DNA of 44,223 nucleotides from CAYVAP01 sp964343195 (GTDB lineage: Bacteria > Bacteroidota > Bacteroidia > J057): the NCBI GenBank assembly GCA_964343195.1, contig CAYFIR010000045.1:1-44223 (forward strand). The letters run 5' to 3'. This document shows, one piece after another, positions 15,550 through 26,200 of this stretch; positions within the stretch are counted from its first letter, which is position 1; each line of letters begins with the position of its first letter. Position numbers and translations under genes: made by a program. The notes beneath the pieces are model-generated. The model was not told where the DNA came from. It saw only the letters and a program-made list of their open reading frames with translations, and ran no database searches.

Positions 15550-17127
15550 TTAAAACGGCACACTCTGATCTCCTCCGCCACCGTTCTGTTGGTCGCCACC
15601 GCCCTGGTTCATCTTGGAAGGCAGGGTAATGGTGTTGCCCCCTCCGCTGAAGTCCTGCACCTCGCCATAGCCAGGCATACCCGCCCCGCCAAAGTTCCAG
15701 TCGGTAAACTTACCGTACTTGCCGATGAACTGCATCTTGCAGGTTCCGGTGGGACCATTACGTTGCTTGGCGATGATCAGCTCGGCCATGCCAGCGGTGG
15801 TGTTGCCTTCGTCGTCGGTTTCAAAACCGTAGTATTCCGGACGGTAGAGGAACATTACCATATCTGCATCCTGCTCGATAGAGCCGGATTCACGCAGGTC
15901 AGAGAGGACAGGTCGTTTGTCACCACCTCGACTTTCTACCGCGCGACTCAGCTGAGACAGGGCAATCATGACCACATCCAGTTCCTTGGCAATCTCCTTG
16001 AGAGATCGGGAGATGCCGGCGATTTCCTGCTCTCGGTTGCCCCCTTTTGAAGCGTTGCCCTGCATCAGCTGTAGGTAATCAATGATCACCATGGAGATGC
16101 CTTTTTCTGCCTTGAGGCGTCGACACTTGGCGCGCAGGTCCCAAATGGACAGGGCTGGAGTATCGTCAATGAAAATCTGGGCTTTGGACAGCGAACCGAT
16201 GCGGTTGATGAGTTGCTGCCATTCGTAGTCCTCCAGGTTACCCGTCCGCACTTTTTGGGCGTCGAGCTCCGCCTCGGATGTGATAAGACGTTGGGTGAGC
16301 TGGGTTGCCGCCATCTCCAGCGAGAAGAAGGCCACAGGTTCGTTGAATCGCAGGGCTGCATTTCGGGCCAGGGTCAGGGTCAGGGCCGTCTTACCCATGG
16401 CCGGACGGGCCGCGATGATGACCATGTCGGTTTTGTGCCATCCAGCGGTCATTTTGTCCAGTTCGGCGATGCCAGAGGGAATCCCCACCACGCTGCCGTC
16501 CTGTCCACGCATCTCTTCCAGTTTCTCGAGGGTACGTACCACCAGCTCTCCCATGCCGTGATAATTACGGCGCAGGTTGGTCTCCGAAATTTCGAAGAGC
16601 GACTGCTCGGTTTTGTCCAGCAGTTCAAAGACATCCGTAGTCTCGTCGTAGGCCTTTTTGATCACCTCATCGGAGGACTGGATGAGCTGGCGCAGGATGA
16701 ATTTTTCGGCGATGATGCGGGCGTGGTACTCAATGTTGGCGGCTGAGGCGACCCGACTGGTCAGCTGGGTCAGGTAGTAGGCCCCACCGACGGTTTCGAG
16801 GGAACCTTTTTTCTTGAGGGCATTCTTGACAGTCAGAATGTCCACAGGCTCAGAGTTGCCAAAGAGTTCGAGAATGGCATCAAAGATTTCCCGGTGCGCA
16901 TCTTTGTAGAACATGTGCGCCTTGAGGGTATCCATGATGCGGTGCAAGGCATCTTTTTCCAGGAGTAGAGCGCCGAGTACGGCCTCTTCCATGTCCAGGG
17001 CTTGTGGGGGAAGCTTGGCTCCCGGCACGAGGTGCTGCTGAGACATGGAAGAGAATTTTCGGACACGGGCTGACTCTGGGCCACCTGGAGCAAATTCCTT
17101 GGAATCACGAGAAGTATTTTCTGACAT
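15550..17127 (-). CDS. dnaB: Replicative DNA helicase DnaB
   Basis: The 525-residue hexameric helicase that unwinds DNA ahead of the replisome. I placed the start at 17127 (MSENTSRDSK); an upstream in-frame ATG at 17178 and an internal ATG giving MSQQHLVPG are alternatives. The N-terminal domain opens with LPPQALDMEEAVLGALLLEKDA (about 39-60). The RecA-like motor has the H1 Walker A loop ARPAMGKTA (about 240-248), Walker B MVIIDYLQLM, the ALSQLSRAVE segment, and RKDKRP-type SDLRESGSIEQDADMVMFLYR motif. No intein is present; the length is normal. The last 35 residues are a Gly/Asn-rich tail. The region just upstream has a cluster of DnaA boxes. Confidence 0.97.
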   Translation of the reverse strand: MSENTSRDSKEFAPGGPESARVRKFSSMSQQHLVPGAKLPPQALDMEEAVLGALLLEKDALHRIMDTLKAHMFYKDAHREIFDAILELFGNSEPVDILTVKNALKKKGSLETVGGAYYLTQLTSRVASAANIEYHARIIAEKFILRQLIQSSDEVIKKAYDETTDVFELLDKTEQSLFEISETNLRRNYHGMGELVVRTLEKLEEMRGQDGSVVGIPSGIAELDKMTAGWHKTDMVIIAARPAMGKTALTLTLARNAALRFNEPVAFFSLEMAATQLTQRLITSEAELDAQKVRTGNLEDYEWQQLINRIGSLSKAQIFIDDTPALSIWDLRAKCRRLKAEKGISMVIIDYLQLMQGNASKGGNREQEIAGISRSLKEIAKELDVVMIALSQLSRAVESRGGDKRPVLSDLRESGSIEQDADMVMFLYRPEYYGFETDDEGNTTAGMAELIIAKQRNGPTGTCKMQFIGKYGKFTDWNFGGAGMPGYGEVQDFSGGGNTITLPSKMNQGGGDQQNGGGGDQSVPF

Positions 17128-17610
17128 GGGCAGGCAAGAGTTAATGGAGTAGAAACCAGGAGAACTAGGCGAATCCAAGAGAGAAAGGCCTCAAATATAC
17201 GCCCGTACTTCTTCTCGGAACAACTTACAGTATGTGGATAACCTTGGGCTGAAAATCAGGGGTTTACGGGTTATGCATGGTTTATCCACTTTTTCGCTCT
17301 GGATCAAGGGGGAATAAACACTGTTAGAGGGGGGTAGTTCTGCTGCTTTTGAACAGTTGGTGTATAAAGTGTGGGTAAATGTGGATAAGGGTGTGGAAAG
17401 ATTGTTTGGGCTAAAAATTTTGGGTTCGAAAGGTGTGGGAATGTGGATAAGTACTGCTCATTAGAACTAACGAAGTATTCGAACTGATGTTGAGTCCGCA
17501 AAGCTAAAAAATAGAGAGGAAATTATCGAGGTGGATGCTAAATTGGTTAGGGGGGTGCCAATTCCAACCCATTTCACCATTTCTCATCTTTGGACAAATC
17601 CACAAACCTC
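17128..17610. promoter_or_regulatory. DnaA-box cluster between dnaB and the sulfotransferase gene
   Basis: Three perfect DnaA boxes in the orientation TGTGGATAA (complement of TTATCCACA) at 17233-17241, 17380-17388 and 17442-17450. Two one-mismatch boxes: TTATCCACT at 17282-17290 and TGTGGGTAA at 17370-17378. The surrounding 300 nt are rich in A/T and lack any coding frame. This is either DnaA control of dnaB transcription or part of a replication origin. Confidence 0.6.
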
Positions 17611-18381
17611 ATGACCCTGCCCATACAGTCCTACCGCATCTGGAAAACCCAACGAAGTGGGAGCACATTATTGTACAAGGCTCTTCGGGATACGGGTGTT
17701 GCAGGAATACCCGGCGAACATTTATACCTCTCCTTCGAAGAGGAAAAAGACCTGCCAGGACTCAGCCCTTTTGATCAGTATCGGCATAAACTGTGGGCGA
17801 AGGGAACCACTCCCAATGGGGTATTGGGTGTCAACCATGATCTCAACGGTCGTGAGTACCTGAAATTTTATAAGAAACTTTCCTCTTTAAGGGGTGATCC
17901 CTCGCCTGGAACTGACCATGAAGACCTTTGGAAAGAGATTTTTCCCAATTGTAAGCACATCTTCCTGACCCGAAGGAACAAGTTGCGGCAGGCTATTTCC
18001 TGGTGGCGGGCCATTAAGGATCAGGTTTGGCACCTGGGGCCTGGAGACTCTCACCAGAACCCTGAGGAGTTCTATGTAGAGCATTATGACCTCGCTGCCC
18101 TGAAGCATTTGTTGAGCGAGATACTTCTGAAAGAGGCAGCGACTCAGGAGTATTTTGACCGTCATGGCATCGAGCCTTTGAATCTGGTTTACGAGGAGAT
18201 GGTGGCAGATTTTCCTAAGGCTCTGAAGCAGGTGCTGGAATATCTCGAACTCTATGAAGAAGGCATGATTCTTCCGGTGCCTTATTATCATCCTACTGCC
18301 GATGTGCATACTGAGATTTGGCTGAAGCGTCTGCATGAGGATTTACAGGCAGACGACGCCCAGTTTTGGCTGTGGGATTAA
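17611..18381 (+). CDS. Stf0-type sulfotransferase
   Basis: A 256-residue protein; start at the ATG 17611, because extension upstream would need a TTG. The 5-prime phosphosulfate loop is WKTQRSGSTLLYKAL (residues about 9-24). The 3-prime phosphate-binding segment is IFLTRRNKLRQAISWWRA (about 121-138). NLVYEEMVADF near residue 200 is the usual C-terminal segment of the family. Members transfer sulfate from PAPS to carbohydrate or lipid acceptors; the first member sulfates trehalose in mycobacteria. The acceptor here is unknown, though the adjacent GDP-mannose gene would fit a surface-glycan setting. The gene is convergent with the guanylyltransferase gene. Confidence 0.87.
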   Translation: MTLPIQSYRIWKTQRSGSTLLYKALRDTGVAGIPGEHLYLSFEEEKDLPGLSPFDQYRHKLWAKGTTPNGVLGVNHDLNGREYLKFYKKLSSLRGDPSPGTDHEDLWKEIFPNCKHIFLTRRNKLRQAISWWRAIKDQVWHLGPGDSHQNPEEFYVEHYDLAALKHLLSEILLKEAATQEYFDRHGIEPLNLVYEEMVADFPKALKQVLEYLELYEEGMILPVPYYHPTADVHTEIWLKRLHEDLQADDAQFWLWD

Positions 18382-18403
18382 TGTGAGGAGTCGGAGAAAA
18401 AAT

Positions 18404-18430
18404 GGCCGCCCCGAACAACTCGGAGCGGCC
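18404..18430. terminator. Shared terminator between convergent genes
   Basis: GGCCGCCCCGA and TCGGAGCGGCC form an 11-bp stem with one mismatch and a 5-nt loop. Read on the minus strand it is followed by ATTTTTTC, a good terminator for the guanylyltransferase gene. On the plus strand TAATTGTTTC follows, weaker but usable for the sulfotransferase gene. Confidence 0.85.
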
Positions 18431-18457
18431 TAATTGTTTCTGAAATTAGTCCGGAAA

Positions 18458-19552
18458 CTATACAAATTTCCCGTCCCATTTTCCCTTCAAATCACCTACG
18501 ATGTTTTTGATGAACTGCTCTTCGTCCTTGTGGCAGATGAGCAGGGCGTCTTCGGTATCTACCACGATGAAGTCCTTCAGGCCCTTGAGAACCATGAGTT
18601 TCCCATCCTTGGTGGTTTTGATCATGTTGTTACTCGCATCGTACAGGATGGCCTGTCCGTGTACGCCATTGTGGTGAGGGTCCTTGTCAGAATTTTCATG
18701 GACAGAGCCCCATGTGCCGAGGTCACTCCACCCAAAGTCGGCTGGAATCACATAGACCTTGTCATCTTTATCTGCCTGCTCCATGATGCCATAGTCAATG
18801 GAGATATTCTGGCAGGAAGCATAAGTGTCAGCGATTGCGGCACCTTCACCCTCAGTGTAGTAGGCTTCTGCGATAGAGGAAAAAGATTCTGCCATGTCAG
18901 GCAGGTAGGATTCAAATGCTTTTTTGATGGTAGGCCATGAGAAGATGAAGAGACCTCCATTCCATACATAATCACCGGACTCCAGGAACGCCTTGGCAAC
19001 TTCCAGTTTGGGCTTCTCGGTGAAGGTTTTGACCTGATAGTAACCCAGCTCTTTTTCGTCCTCGATGAACTGGATATAGCCATATCCCGTGTCAGGACGG
19101 GTAGGAGTAATCCCCAGGGTCATGATCATGTCCTGTTCATCACAGGCTGAGAGGCCCAGTTCGACAGCATCCTTGAAGACCTCTTCCTTGGCAATCAGGT
19201 GGTCTGCAGGAGCGACCACAAAGGATGCATGGGGGTTTTTCTTCTGGATTTTATAAGCCGCATAGGCTACACAGGGGGCGGTATTTCGACCTACGGGTTC
19301 AAGCAATACCTGGTCCTCTGTAACAGCAGGAAGCTGTTCCATCACGAGGTCCTTGTACTGCTCATTGGTCACAATGTAAATATTCTCAGCGGGCACAAAG
19401 GCCGCAAATCTGTCAAATGTCTCCTGGATCAGGGTCTTGCCTCTACCCAGGATGTCATGGAACTGCTTGGGGAAAGTTGAGCGGCTCATGGGCCAAAAAC
19501 GGCTACCGATTCCGCCGGCCATGATGATGATGTAATGATTTTCGTGGGACAT
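18458..19552 (-). CDS. manC: Mannose-1-phosphate guanylyltransferase
   Basis: A 364-residue enzyme that joins GTP and mannose 1-phosphate to give GDP-mannose for glycan synthesis. The nucleotide-binding signature is IIMAGGIGSRFWPMSRSTFPKQF (residues 9-31), followed by EPVGRNTAPCVAYAAYKI, FVVAPADHLI, GYGYIQF, FTEKPKLEVA and WNGGLFIFSW, all typical of the nucleotidyltransferase domain. Near the end IDYGIMEQADKDDKVYVIPADFGWSDLGTW is characteristic of this enzyme. The length fits the single-function form without an isomerase domain. It is divergent from the giant PKD gene across a 580-nt region. The symbol follows the common bacterial usage. Confidence 0.93.
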   Translation of the reverse strand: MSHENHYIIIMAGGIGSRFWPMSRSTFPKQFHDILGRGKTLIQETFDRFAAFVPAENIYIVTNEQYKDLVMEQLPAVTEDQVLLEPVGRNTAPCVAYAAYKIQKKNPHASFVVAPADHLIAKEEVFKDAVELGLSACDEQDMIMTLGITPTRPDTGYGYIQFIEDEKELGYYQVKTFTEKPKLEVAKAFLESGDYVWNGGLFIFSWPTIKKAFESYLPDMAESFSSIAEAYYTEGEGAAIADTYASCQNISIDYGIMEQADKDDKVYVIPADFGWSDLGTWGSVHENSDKDPHHNGVHGQAILYDASNNMIKTTKDGKLMVLKGLKDFIVVDTEDALLICHKDEEQFIKNIVGDLKGKWDGKFV

Positions 19553-20133
19553 GGATACTCTTTTGGTATTTACTGTCTAGTTAGGTGGATTGACAATTTA
19601 TGCAAAACGAGCATTAGGTGCAGCCTTACACCCATCAAACCTAGCAAGGGCCGAGCCTGAGGGGGGAGGGAGCTTCGTGAATGGTGTATTTGGATGAATC
19701 AATCGTTAGAATGTGAGCCTGTTGGGTTTGCCTATCTTTTAGAATGCCAGAAACAGGTGTGAAAAATCGAAACATTCTTACACAGATTTGGACATCCTTT
19801 GGGCGGTGTAAATCCAATAATTAGACATCCCAGCTTGATTTCTTACGTGTGTTTGAAGGGTTGATTACTCAATCACCGTGCCTATTCGGGCAGTAACCCA
19901 GGAAAGTTATACAAAATACATGTAGCACCTGTCATATCGCAGGAGTAATAATTCGATTTTCGCATTACCATGTGGGTTATGTCGCTATTGACAATGCCGT
20001 TCAATGGCTTACATACCCCTCATAAAGAAGCCCTGGTCTAGGTAATTTTGTATAGATACATTGATAGATAATGGAATATCTCATTATCGAATAAATCTGC
20101 TCAATACAGGATCACCTTATTAGGAAAACTCAT
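19553..20133. other. Long divergent intergenic region upstream of the giant gene
   Basis: About 581 nt, A/T-rich toward the giant gene, with no credible gene. TAATTTTG at 20043-20050 matches the Bacteroidota -7 element (TAnnTTTG) 84 nt before the giant start, but no TTTG stands at the expected distance upstream. The long leader could hold regulation of both divergent genes. Confidence 0.45.
20043..20050 (+). promoter_or_regulatory. Candidate -7 element of the giant gene
   Basis: TAATTTTG matches TAnnTTTG exactly. There is no matching -33 box, so this is weak support. Confidence 0.25.
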
Positions 20134-20229
20134 ATGCGCTTTCAATCGGGGAGAATACGAAAGCTTCAAAATCTGGCTCTGGAATGGGTAATTCTGGGGA
20201 CCATGATTTTTGCTGGAGGGCTTAGTGCT
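20134..20229 (+). other. Signal peptide of the giant protein
   Basis: Residues 1-32: basic start (RFQSGRIRK), hydrophobic core, predicted cleavage after LSA, before QVNANF. Confidence 0.8.
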
Positions 20230-23200
20230 CAGGTAAATGCAAACTTTGTTGCGGATGCTACCTCGGGGTGTGCACCCCTGACAGTACGCTTTACCGATCT
20301 GTCCACCGGTAGCCCTGATGCCTACCTGTGGGATTTTGGCAATGGGAATACATCTGTCTTTGACGATGTAATCGCTACCTATACCACTCCAGGGACCTAT
20401 ACCGTCACCCTCACGGTGACAGATACCACTTCCGGGCAGTCCAGTACCCGGACTGAAACCGGATATATCACGGTTTTTGCGGATCCTCTGGCAGATTTTA
20501 GCGTGGATGTTACCTCTGGGTGTGCCCCCCTGACGGTTAATTTTAGCGATGCCAGCGTAGCTGGAGACGGCAACATCGTGAGTTGGACCTGGGACTTTGG
20601 GGATGGCAACGTGCAGAGTGGAGCCAATCCCTCTCACACTTATGTATCAGCTGGTGATTATGACGTGACCCTCGTCGTAGTGGATGACAATGGATGTGGA
20701 GATACCTACGTCATCAATGACCTGGTTTCGGTGACCGAGGTCGCCAATGTGAGTTTCTCCGCCTCTCCTCAAACGGGCTGTAACGCTCCCCTTACTGTTA
20801 ACTTCACTTCGAGTGTTTCGCCTGCCGGAACCTATACCTATTTGTGGGACTTTGGGGATGGGACGACCTCCACTGCCACCAATCCTACCAAGGTGTATGC
20901 TGTGAATGGTGACTACGATGTCAGCCTGACCATTACCGATGTAAATGGCTGTCAGGAAGTGGTAACCGAGCCCAACTTCATCCTGATTAACAATCCAACG
21001 GCAGACTTTTATGCCCTCGATACCGAGATTTGTACGGGTCGCCCCGTCCAGTTTATCAACCAGTCAACCGGAGCGGACAGCTATACCTGGACCTTCGGCG
21101 ATGGCAACACCTCCAATGCCGAAAATCCAAGCCACAGCTTCTCTGCGCCGGGTACTTACTCCGTCAGCCTGACAGCGGACAATTCGGCGGGATGTAGCGA
21201 CATCATAGGGCGTACCGCCTATATCACGGTGCACCCTTCGCCGGCACCTGGATTTACCGTTGACCGAAACTCTGGATGTCAAGCCCCCATGCTGGTAAGC
21301 TTTACCGATCAGTCTATCGGGAACATTATCGCCTGGGACTGGGATTTTGGCAATGGAAACTTTTCTTCTGGGCAAAACCCTACCACAACCTATAGCACCG
21401 CAGGCCTGTATGACGTGTCGCTGACTGTAACCACAGATCGAGGCTGTACTGCTACAGAGACGGTGCCTGATTACATTCAGCTTGCAAATCCAGATGCGGA
21501 GTTTGCCAGCAGCGCCACCCAAGGGTGCGCCCCCCTGACGGTCAACTTCCTTGACATCAGTACCTCGCCGACTGATCCTATCGTCAGTTGGGTCTGGAAT
21601 TTTGGGGATGGAAACGTGTCCAATGCACAGAACCCTTCGCACACCTATACCACAGCGGGCGATTATACCGTGACCTTTACCGTTACTACCGCGAGTGGCT
21701 GCCAGAACACAGAGGTGTTCCAGTATGTAGAAGTGGGAACCCCACCGACCACCAATTTTGTGGCCAACCCATTGACTGTCTGTGCCAATCAACCCGTTAA
21801 CTTCCAGGACCTGACCACCGGGACTGTGGATACCTGGATATGGTTCTTTGGCGATGGCGGGACTTCCAATGCTCAAAATCCTACCCACACCTACGCGGGC
21901 GCCGGGTTATTTACCGTCACCCTGATTACGGAATATAATGGTTGCCGGGATACCCTTATTCGCCCGGATTACATCACTGTGGTAGGTCCCTATGCGGACT
22001 TTGTCCCCAATCCACTAGAGGGATGCCAGGTGCCGTTGACAGTCAACCTGTTTGACCAGTCCACCAATGCTACGGGCTGGTACTGGACATTCGGTGACGG
22101 ATCTTTCTCTACCCAGCAGAATCCATCCAAGACCTATACCAGTCCGGGAAATTATGATATCATCCTGACCGTAACCGATAGCTTGACGGGTTGTACTGAC
22201 CAGGCGACTTTCCCATTTCAGATCACCAACCCGACTGCGAGCTTTACGGCCAATCAGGTGGTGGGCTGTGTGCCATTCGAAGTGGACTTTACCAACCTTT
22301 CCTTCCAGACCAATAGCTATGTCTGGGACTTTGGAGATGGCACCACTACCAATGTGGCCAATCCTACCCACACCTATCAGAATCCGGGAACCTACACCGT
22401 GACCCTGTTGGCTCGCGGAGGAAACTGTGAGGATACGCTGATCCGTACCAATTATATCACTGTGATAGGGCCTTCACTGGACTTCACGGCTGACCAGTTG
22501 ACTGGATGTGCTCCGTTACCGGTAACGTTTACCAGTTCGGCCAGTTCTGGATCTGGCATCGTGAGCTGGATCTGGGACTTTGGGGATGGAAGTTCTGCGA
22601 ATGGTGCTTCAGTGGCCCATACCTACAGTAACCCTGGAAGCTACGACGTCACCCTGACGGTTATTGATGGGGATGGATGTACCGCCGATTTGACCAAGAC
22701 CAGCTACATCAACCCTACTTTCCCAACGGCAAGCTTTGTGTCAGATGATACTTTGAGCTGTCCGGGTGCACTCGTGAGATTCCGTTCTACCTCAACAGGG
22801 AACGGACTCACTTACCTGTGGGACTTTGGGGATGGAACCAACTCCACGGCTCCGAATCCGACCCACCTGTTCCCGGGCAACGGGACTTACAACATTACCC
22901 TCACCGTTACAGATGCCAATGGTTGTAGTGACAGTGAAATCAAGTTCAATTATGTGGATATCGGCCAGCCAACGGCTGCATTTGCAGCGGATAGTACGTC
23001 GGCTACCTGCCCACCCCTACAGGTGAATTTTACCGATCAGTCCAGCGCAGATGTGGTGAGTTATAGTTGGGACTTTGGGGATGGAAGTACCTCCAGTCTG
23101 GCTAATCCTTCCAAGATCTACTCGGTGCCGGGCAACTACGACGTGACCCTGGTCGTGACCAACAATGTCGGTTGTCGCGATACTCTTGAACGCCCCAATC

Positions 23201-26200
23201 TGATTCAGATTCAGGGACCTACAGGAAGCTTCTCATTTGCTCCCTTACAGGGATGTCGTCCGCTGAATGTGACATTCAACGTCAACTCGCCCCAGGCGGG
23301 CTGGACCTATGACTGGGACTTTGGGGACGGTACAGGGGGAACCGGTACTTCCATCAACCACATTTACTACACTGATACCACGATCACGCCTATCATGCTG
23401 ATCGAGGATGCTGCGGGCTGTGTGGTTTCGGTAACCAGTCCGGATCGCATCATCATTCACCCGCTGCCTCAGCCGAGCTTTACGGCTTCGCAGACTGAGA
23501 TCTGCCTGGGACAGAATGTACAGTTTACCAATACTTCCTTCTCCAAGCGTCCGGTGACTTCGCTTCTCTGGGACTTTGGCGACGGAACTACTTCTACTGC
23601 CAACAATCCTTCGCATACCTATCTCGATACGGGCACTTATGTGGTAAATCTACAGCTCAGTACCGTTGACGGCTGTACCGATACCATGGCAGTGCCAGTT
23701 GAGATCAGGGTAAATGCTCCCCCTACCGCTATTTTTGACATGAGTGGAGCGTCTGGCTGTGTGCCATTCCCGATCGCGTTTTCTGACTCATCTACTGGTG
23801 CCTTCCCGATCGTGAACTGGGAATGGGACTTCGGAGATGGGGATACTGACAATGGTCAGGTTATCACGCCTCACATGTACGATACGGCTGGCGTGTATAT
23901 GGCTACCCTTACGGTAACCGATAGCCGTGGATGTACCGGGCAGGCTGGACGTATCATTACGGCTAATGGCTTGCCACCAGTGGATTTCGATGCGTTCCGC
24001 TATGGCTGCGCGCCTATTTCTGTGGACTTTACAGACCGTACGGTAGGAAGCTCTCCCTCTGTATCATGGGAGTGGAGCTTTGGTGATGGGACCAAGTCAT
24101 TCCAGCAAAACCCCACTCACACCTATTCTAGTGATGGGCAATATACCGTGAGCCTGAAAATCACCGATGCTAACGGCTGTGTGAATACCCTTACGCGGAC
24201 CAATTACATCCAGTTGGAGCACCCGATTGCGAACTTTACCTCTGATGCAACGGTGACCTGTCCTCCTCAACTGGTGACCTTCAATAATCTATCGATTCCG
24301 GACACGACTTCAAGCTACCTTTGGGATTTTGGGGATGGCACTCCTGCATCTACCTTCACCAATCCCCTGCATACTTATTATGGATCAGATACATTTGATG
24401 TAAGCCTGATCATCACCAATATCTTTGGCTGTGCCGATACCCTGGTACGTCCCCAGCATGTGATCAATTATCCTCGGCCGACGGCCAGTTACTCCGTTTC
24501 GGATACCTCCGTCTGTGTGCCAGCCAACCTGATTTTTACCAATTCCAGTATTCCTTCTGGAGCGGCCCTAACCGGGTATCGTTGGGACTTTGGTACAGGG
24601 AGTGGCGTTACGACTCCCAATGCGAGTTTCAATTACACCACAGCTGGAACCTATACCACCAGCCTGGAGATAACCGATGCCAATGGCTGTAAGGACACTG
24701 CATATGAGCAGGTATATATTCAGCCGCTGCCAGTTGCAGATTTCATAGCCGATGATACAGTCGGTTGTGCCGTTACCAGCATCTCTTTTACTGACCTGAC
24801 AACTGGAACCAATGCTCCGGTTCTGTGGGAATGGGATTTTGGTGATGGCGGAAGCAGTACTGCCCGTAATCCATCCAATACCTACTTCTCTGATGGAACC
24901 TATACCGTTACCCTGAAAGTAGAAGACATTAATGGGTGCCGGGATTCCATTACCCGCACCAACTACATTGAACTGGATCATCCCGATGCAGACTTTACCG
25001 TAGGTGCGGTACAGGCCTGTCCGGGCACAGCGGTAAGCTTTACGGATATTTCAAATGGGCCGTTCCCTATCACTACCTGGAGATGGGATTTCGGTGATGG
25101 GTCGCCACGCTCATTTGCCCAGAACCCAAGCCATACCTATACCACGCCGGGAACCTACACGGTGACCCTGATTGTCAGTGATGGCATCAGCTGTCAGGAT
25201 ACCATGATCAAAACCTCTGTTATCGAGGTGTTTACCCCTCCGACTGCAGGGTTTACCTACACTCCGACCAGTGGTTGTGATCCCCTGACCGTAAGCTTCA
25301 GTGATGCTTCAGTCAATGGGACGGTACCAGTAGTCGGATATGATTGGGACTTTGGGGATGGTAGCGGAGCTGTAACGGCTAATCCGACCTACACCTACAA
25401 CACCCCGGGAGTGTACGATGTGACGCTCATCGTTACCGATGCCAATGGCTGTGAGGATACCCTGGTGCAGCAGGTCGAAGTGCTGGAAGTCCCGGTAACT
25501 GACTTCATCGCTGACAAAGTCCGTGGATGTGGACCGACCACCATCGACTTCACTGACCTGACCACCACGCCTTACACCAAGGTGCAGTGGGCATGGGACT
25601 TTGGGGATGGCAATACCTCGAATTCTCCAGCGCCATCACATACCTATCTCAATGACGGGATCTATACTGTGAAACTGGTGGTAACTGACCAGAATGGCTG
25701 CCAGGACAGCATGACCAAGGTGAATTACATTCGCCTATCTCATCCGGTTGCGTCCTTTAGCATGAGTCAAAATGTGGTTTGTCCCAATGATCCTATCGGG
25801 GTAACATTTACAGACCTCTCTATCGCAGATACCACTCTGGTAAGCTGGCTGTGGGACTTCGGGGATGGTAATACTTCTACCAGCCAGAATCCGACACATA
25901 TCTACACCACTTCTGGTACCTACCTGATTTCTCTGACCATCGAAAATGTGCTGGGTTGTGGAGATGATACCACAATTACCCAGACTCTGGAGGTGCTCAA
26001 TCCTCCTGTTCCTGCTTTCTCCATTTCTGATTCAGCCAACTGTACGCCACTGAGCATTGTATTCACCGACAATTCTACTGACGGGGACGCAGCAATCGTG
26101 GACTGGAGTTGGGACTTTGGAGATAGCAATACGTCTCTACAGCAAAATCCTTCGCATACCTGGACAACCCCAGGTGTGTACACCGTGACCCTGACCACCA

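Noticed and set aside
17590..17610. Upstream TTG start for the sulfotransferase
   Set aside because: The ATG at 17611 sits right before the first conserved strand, and the extra residues have no support.
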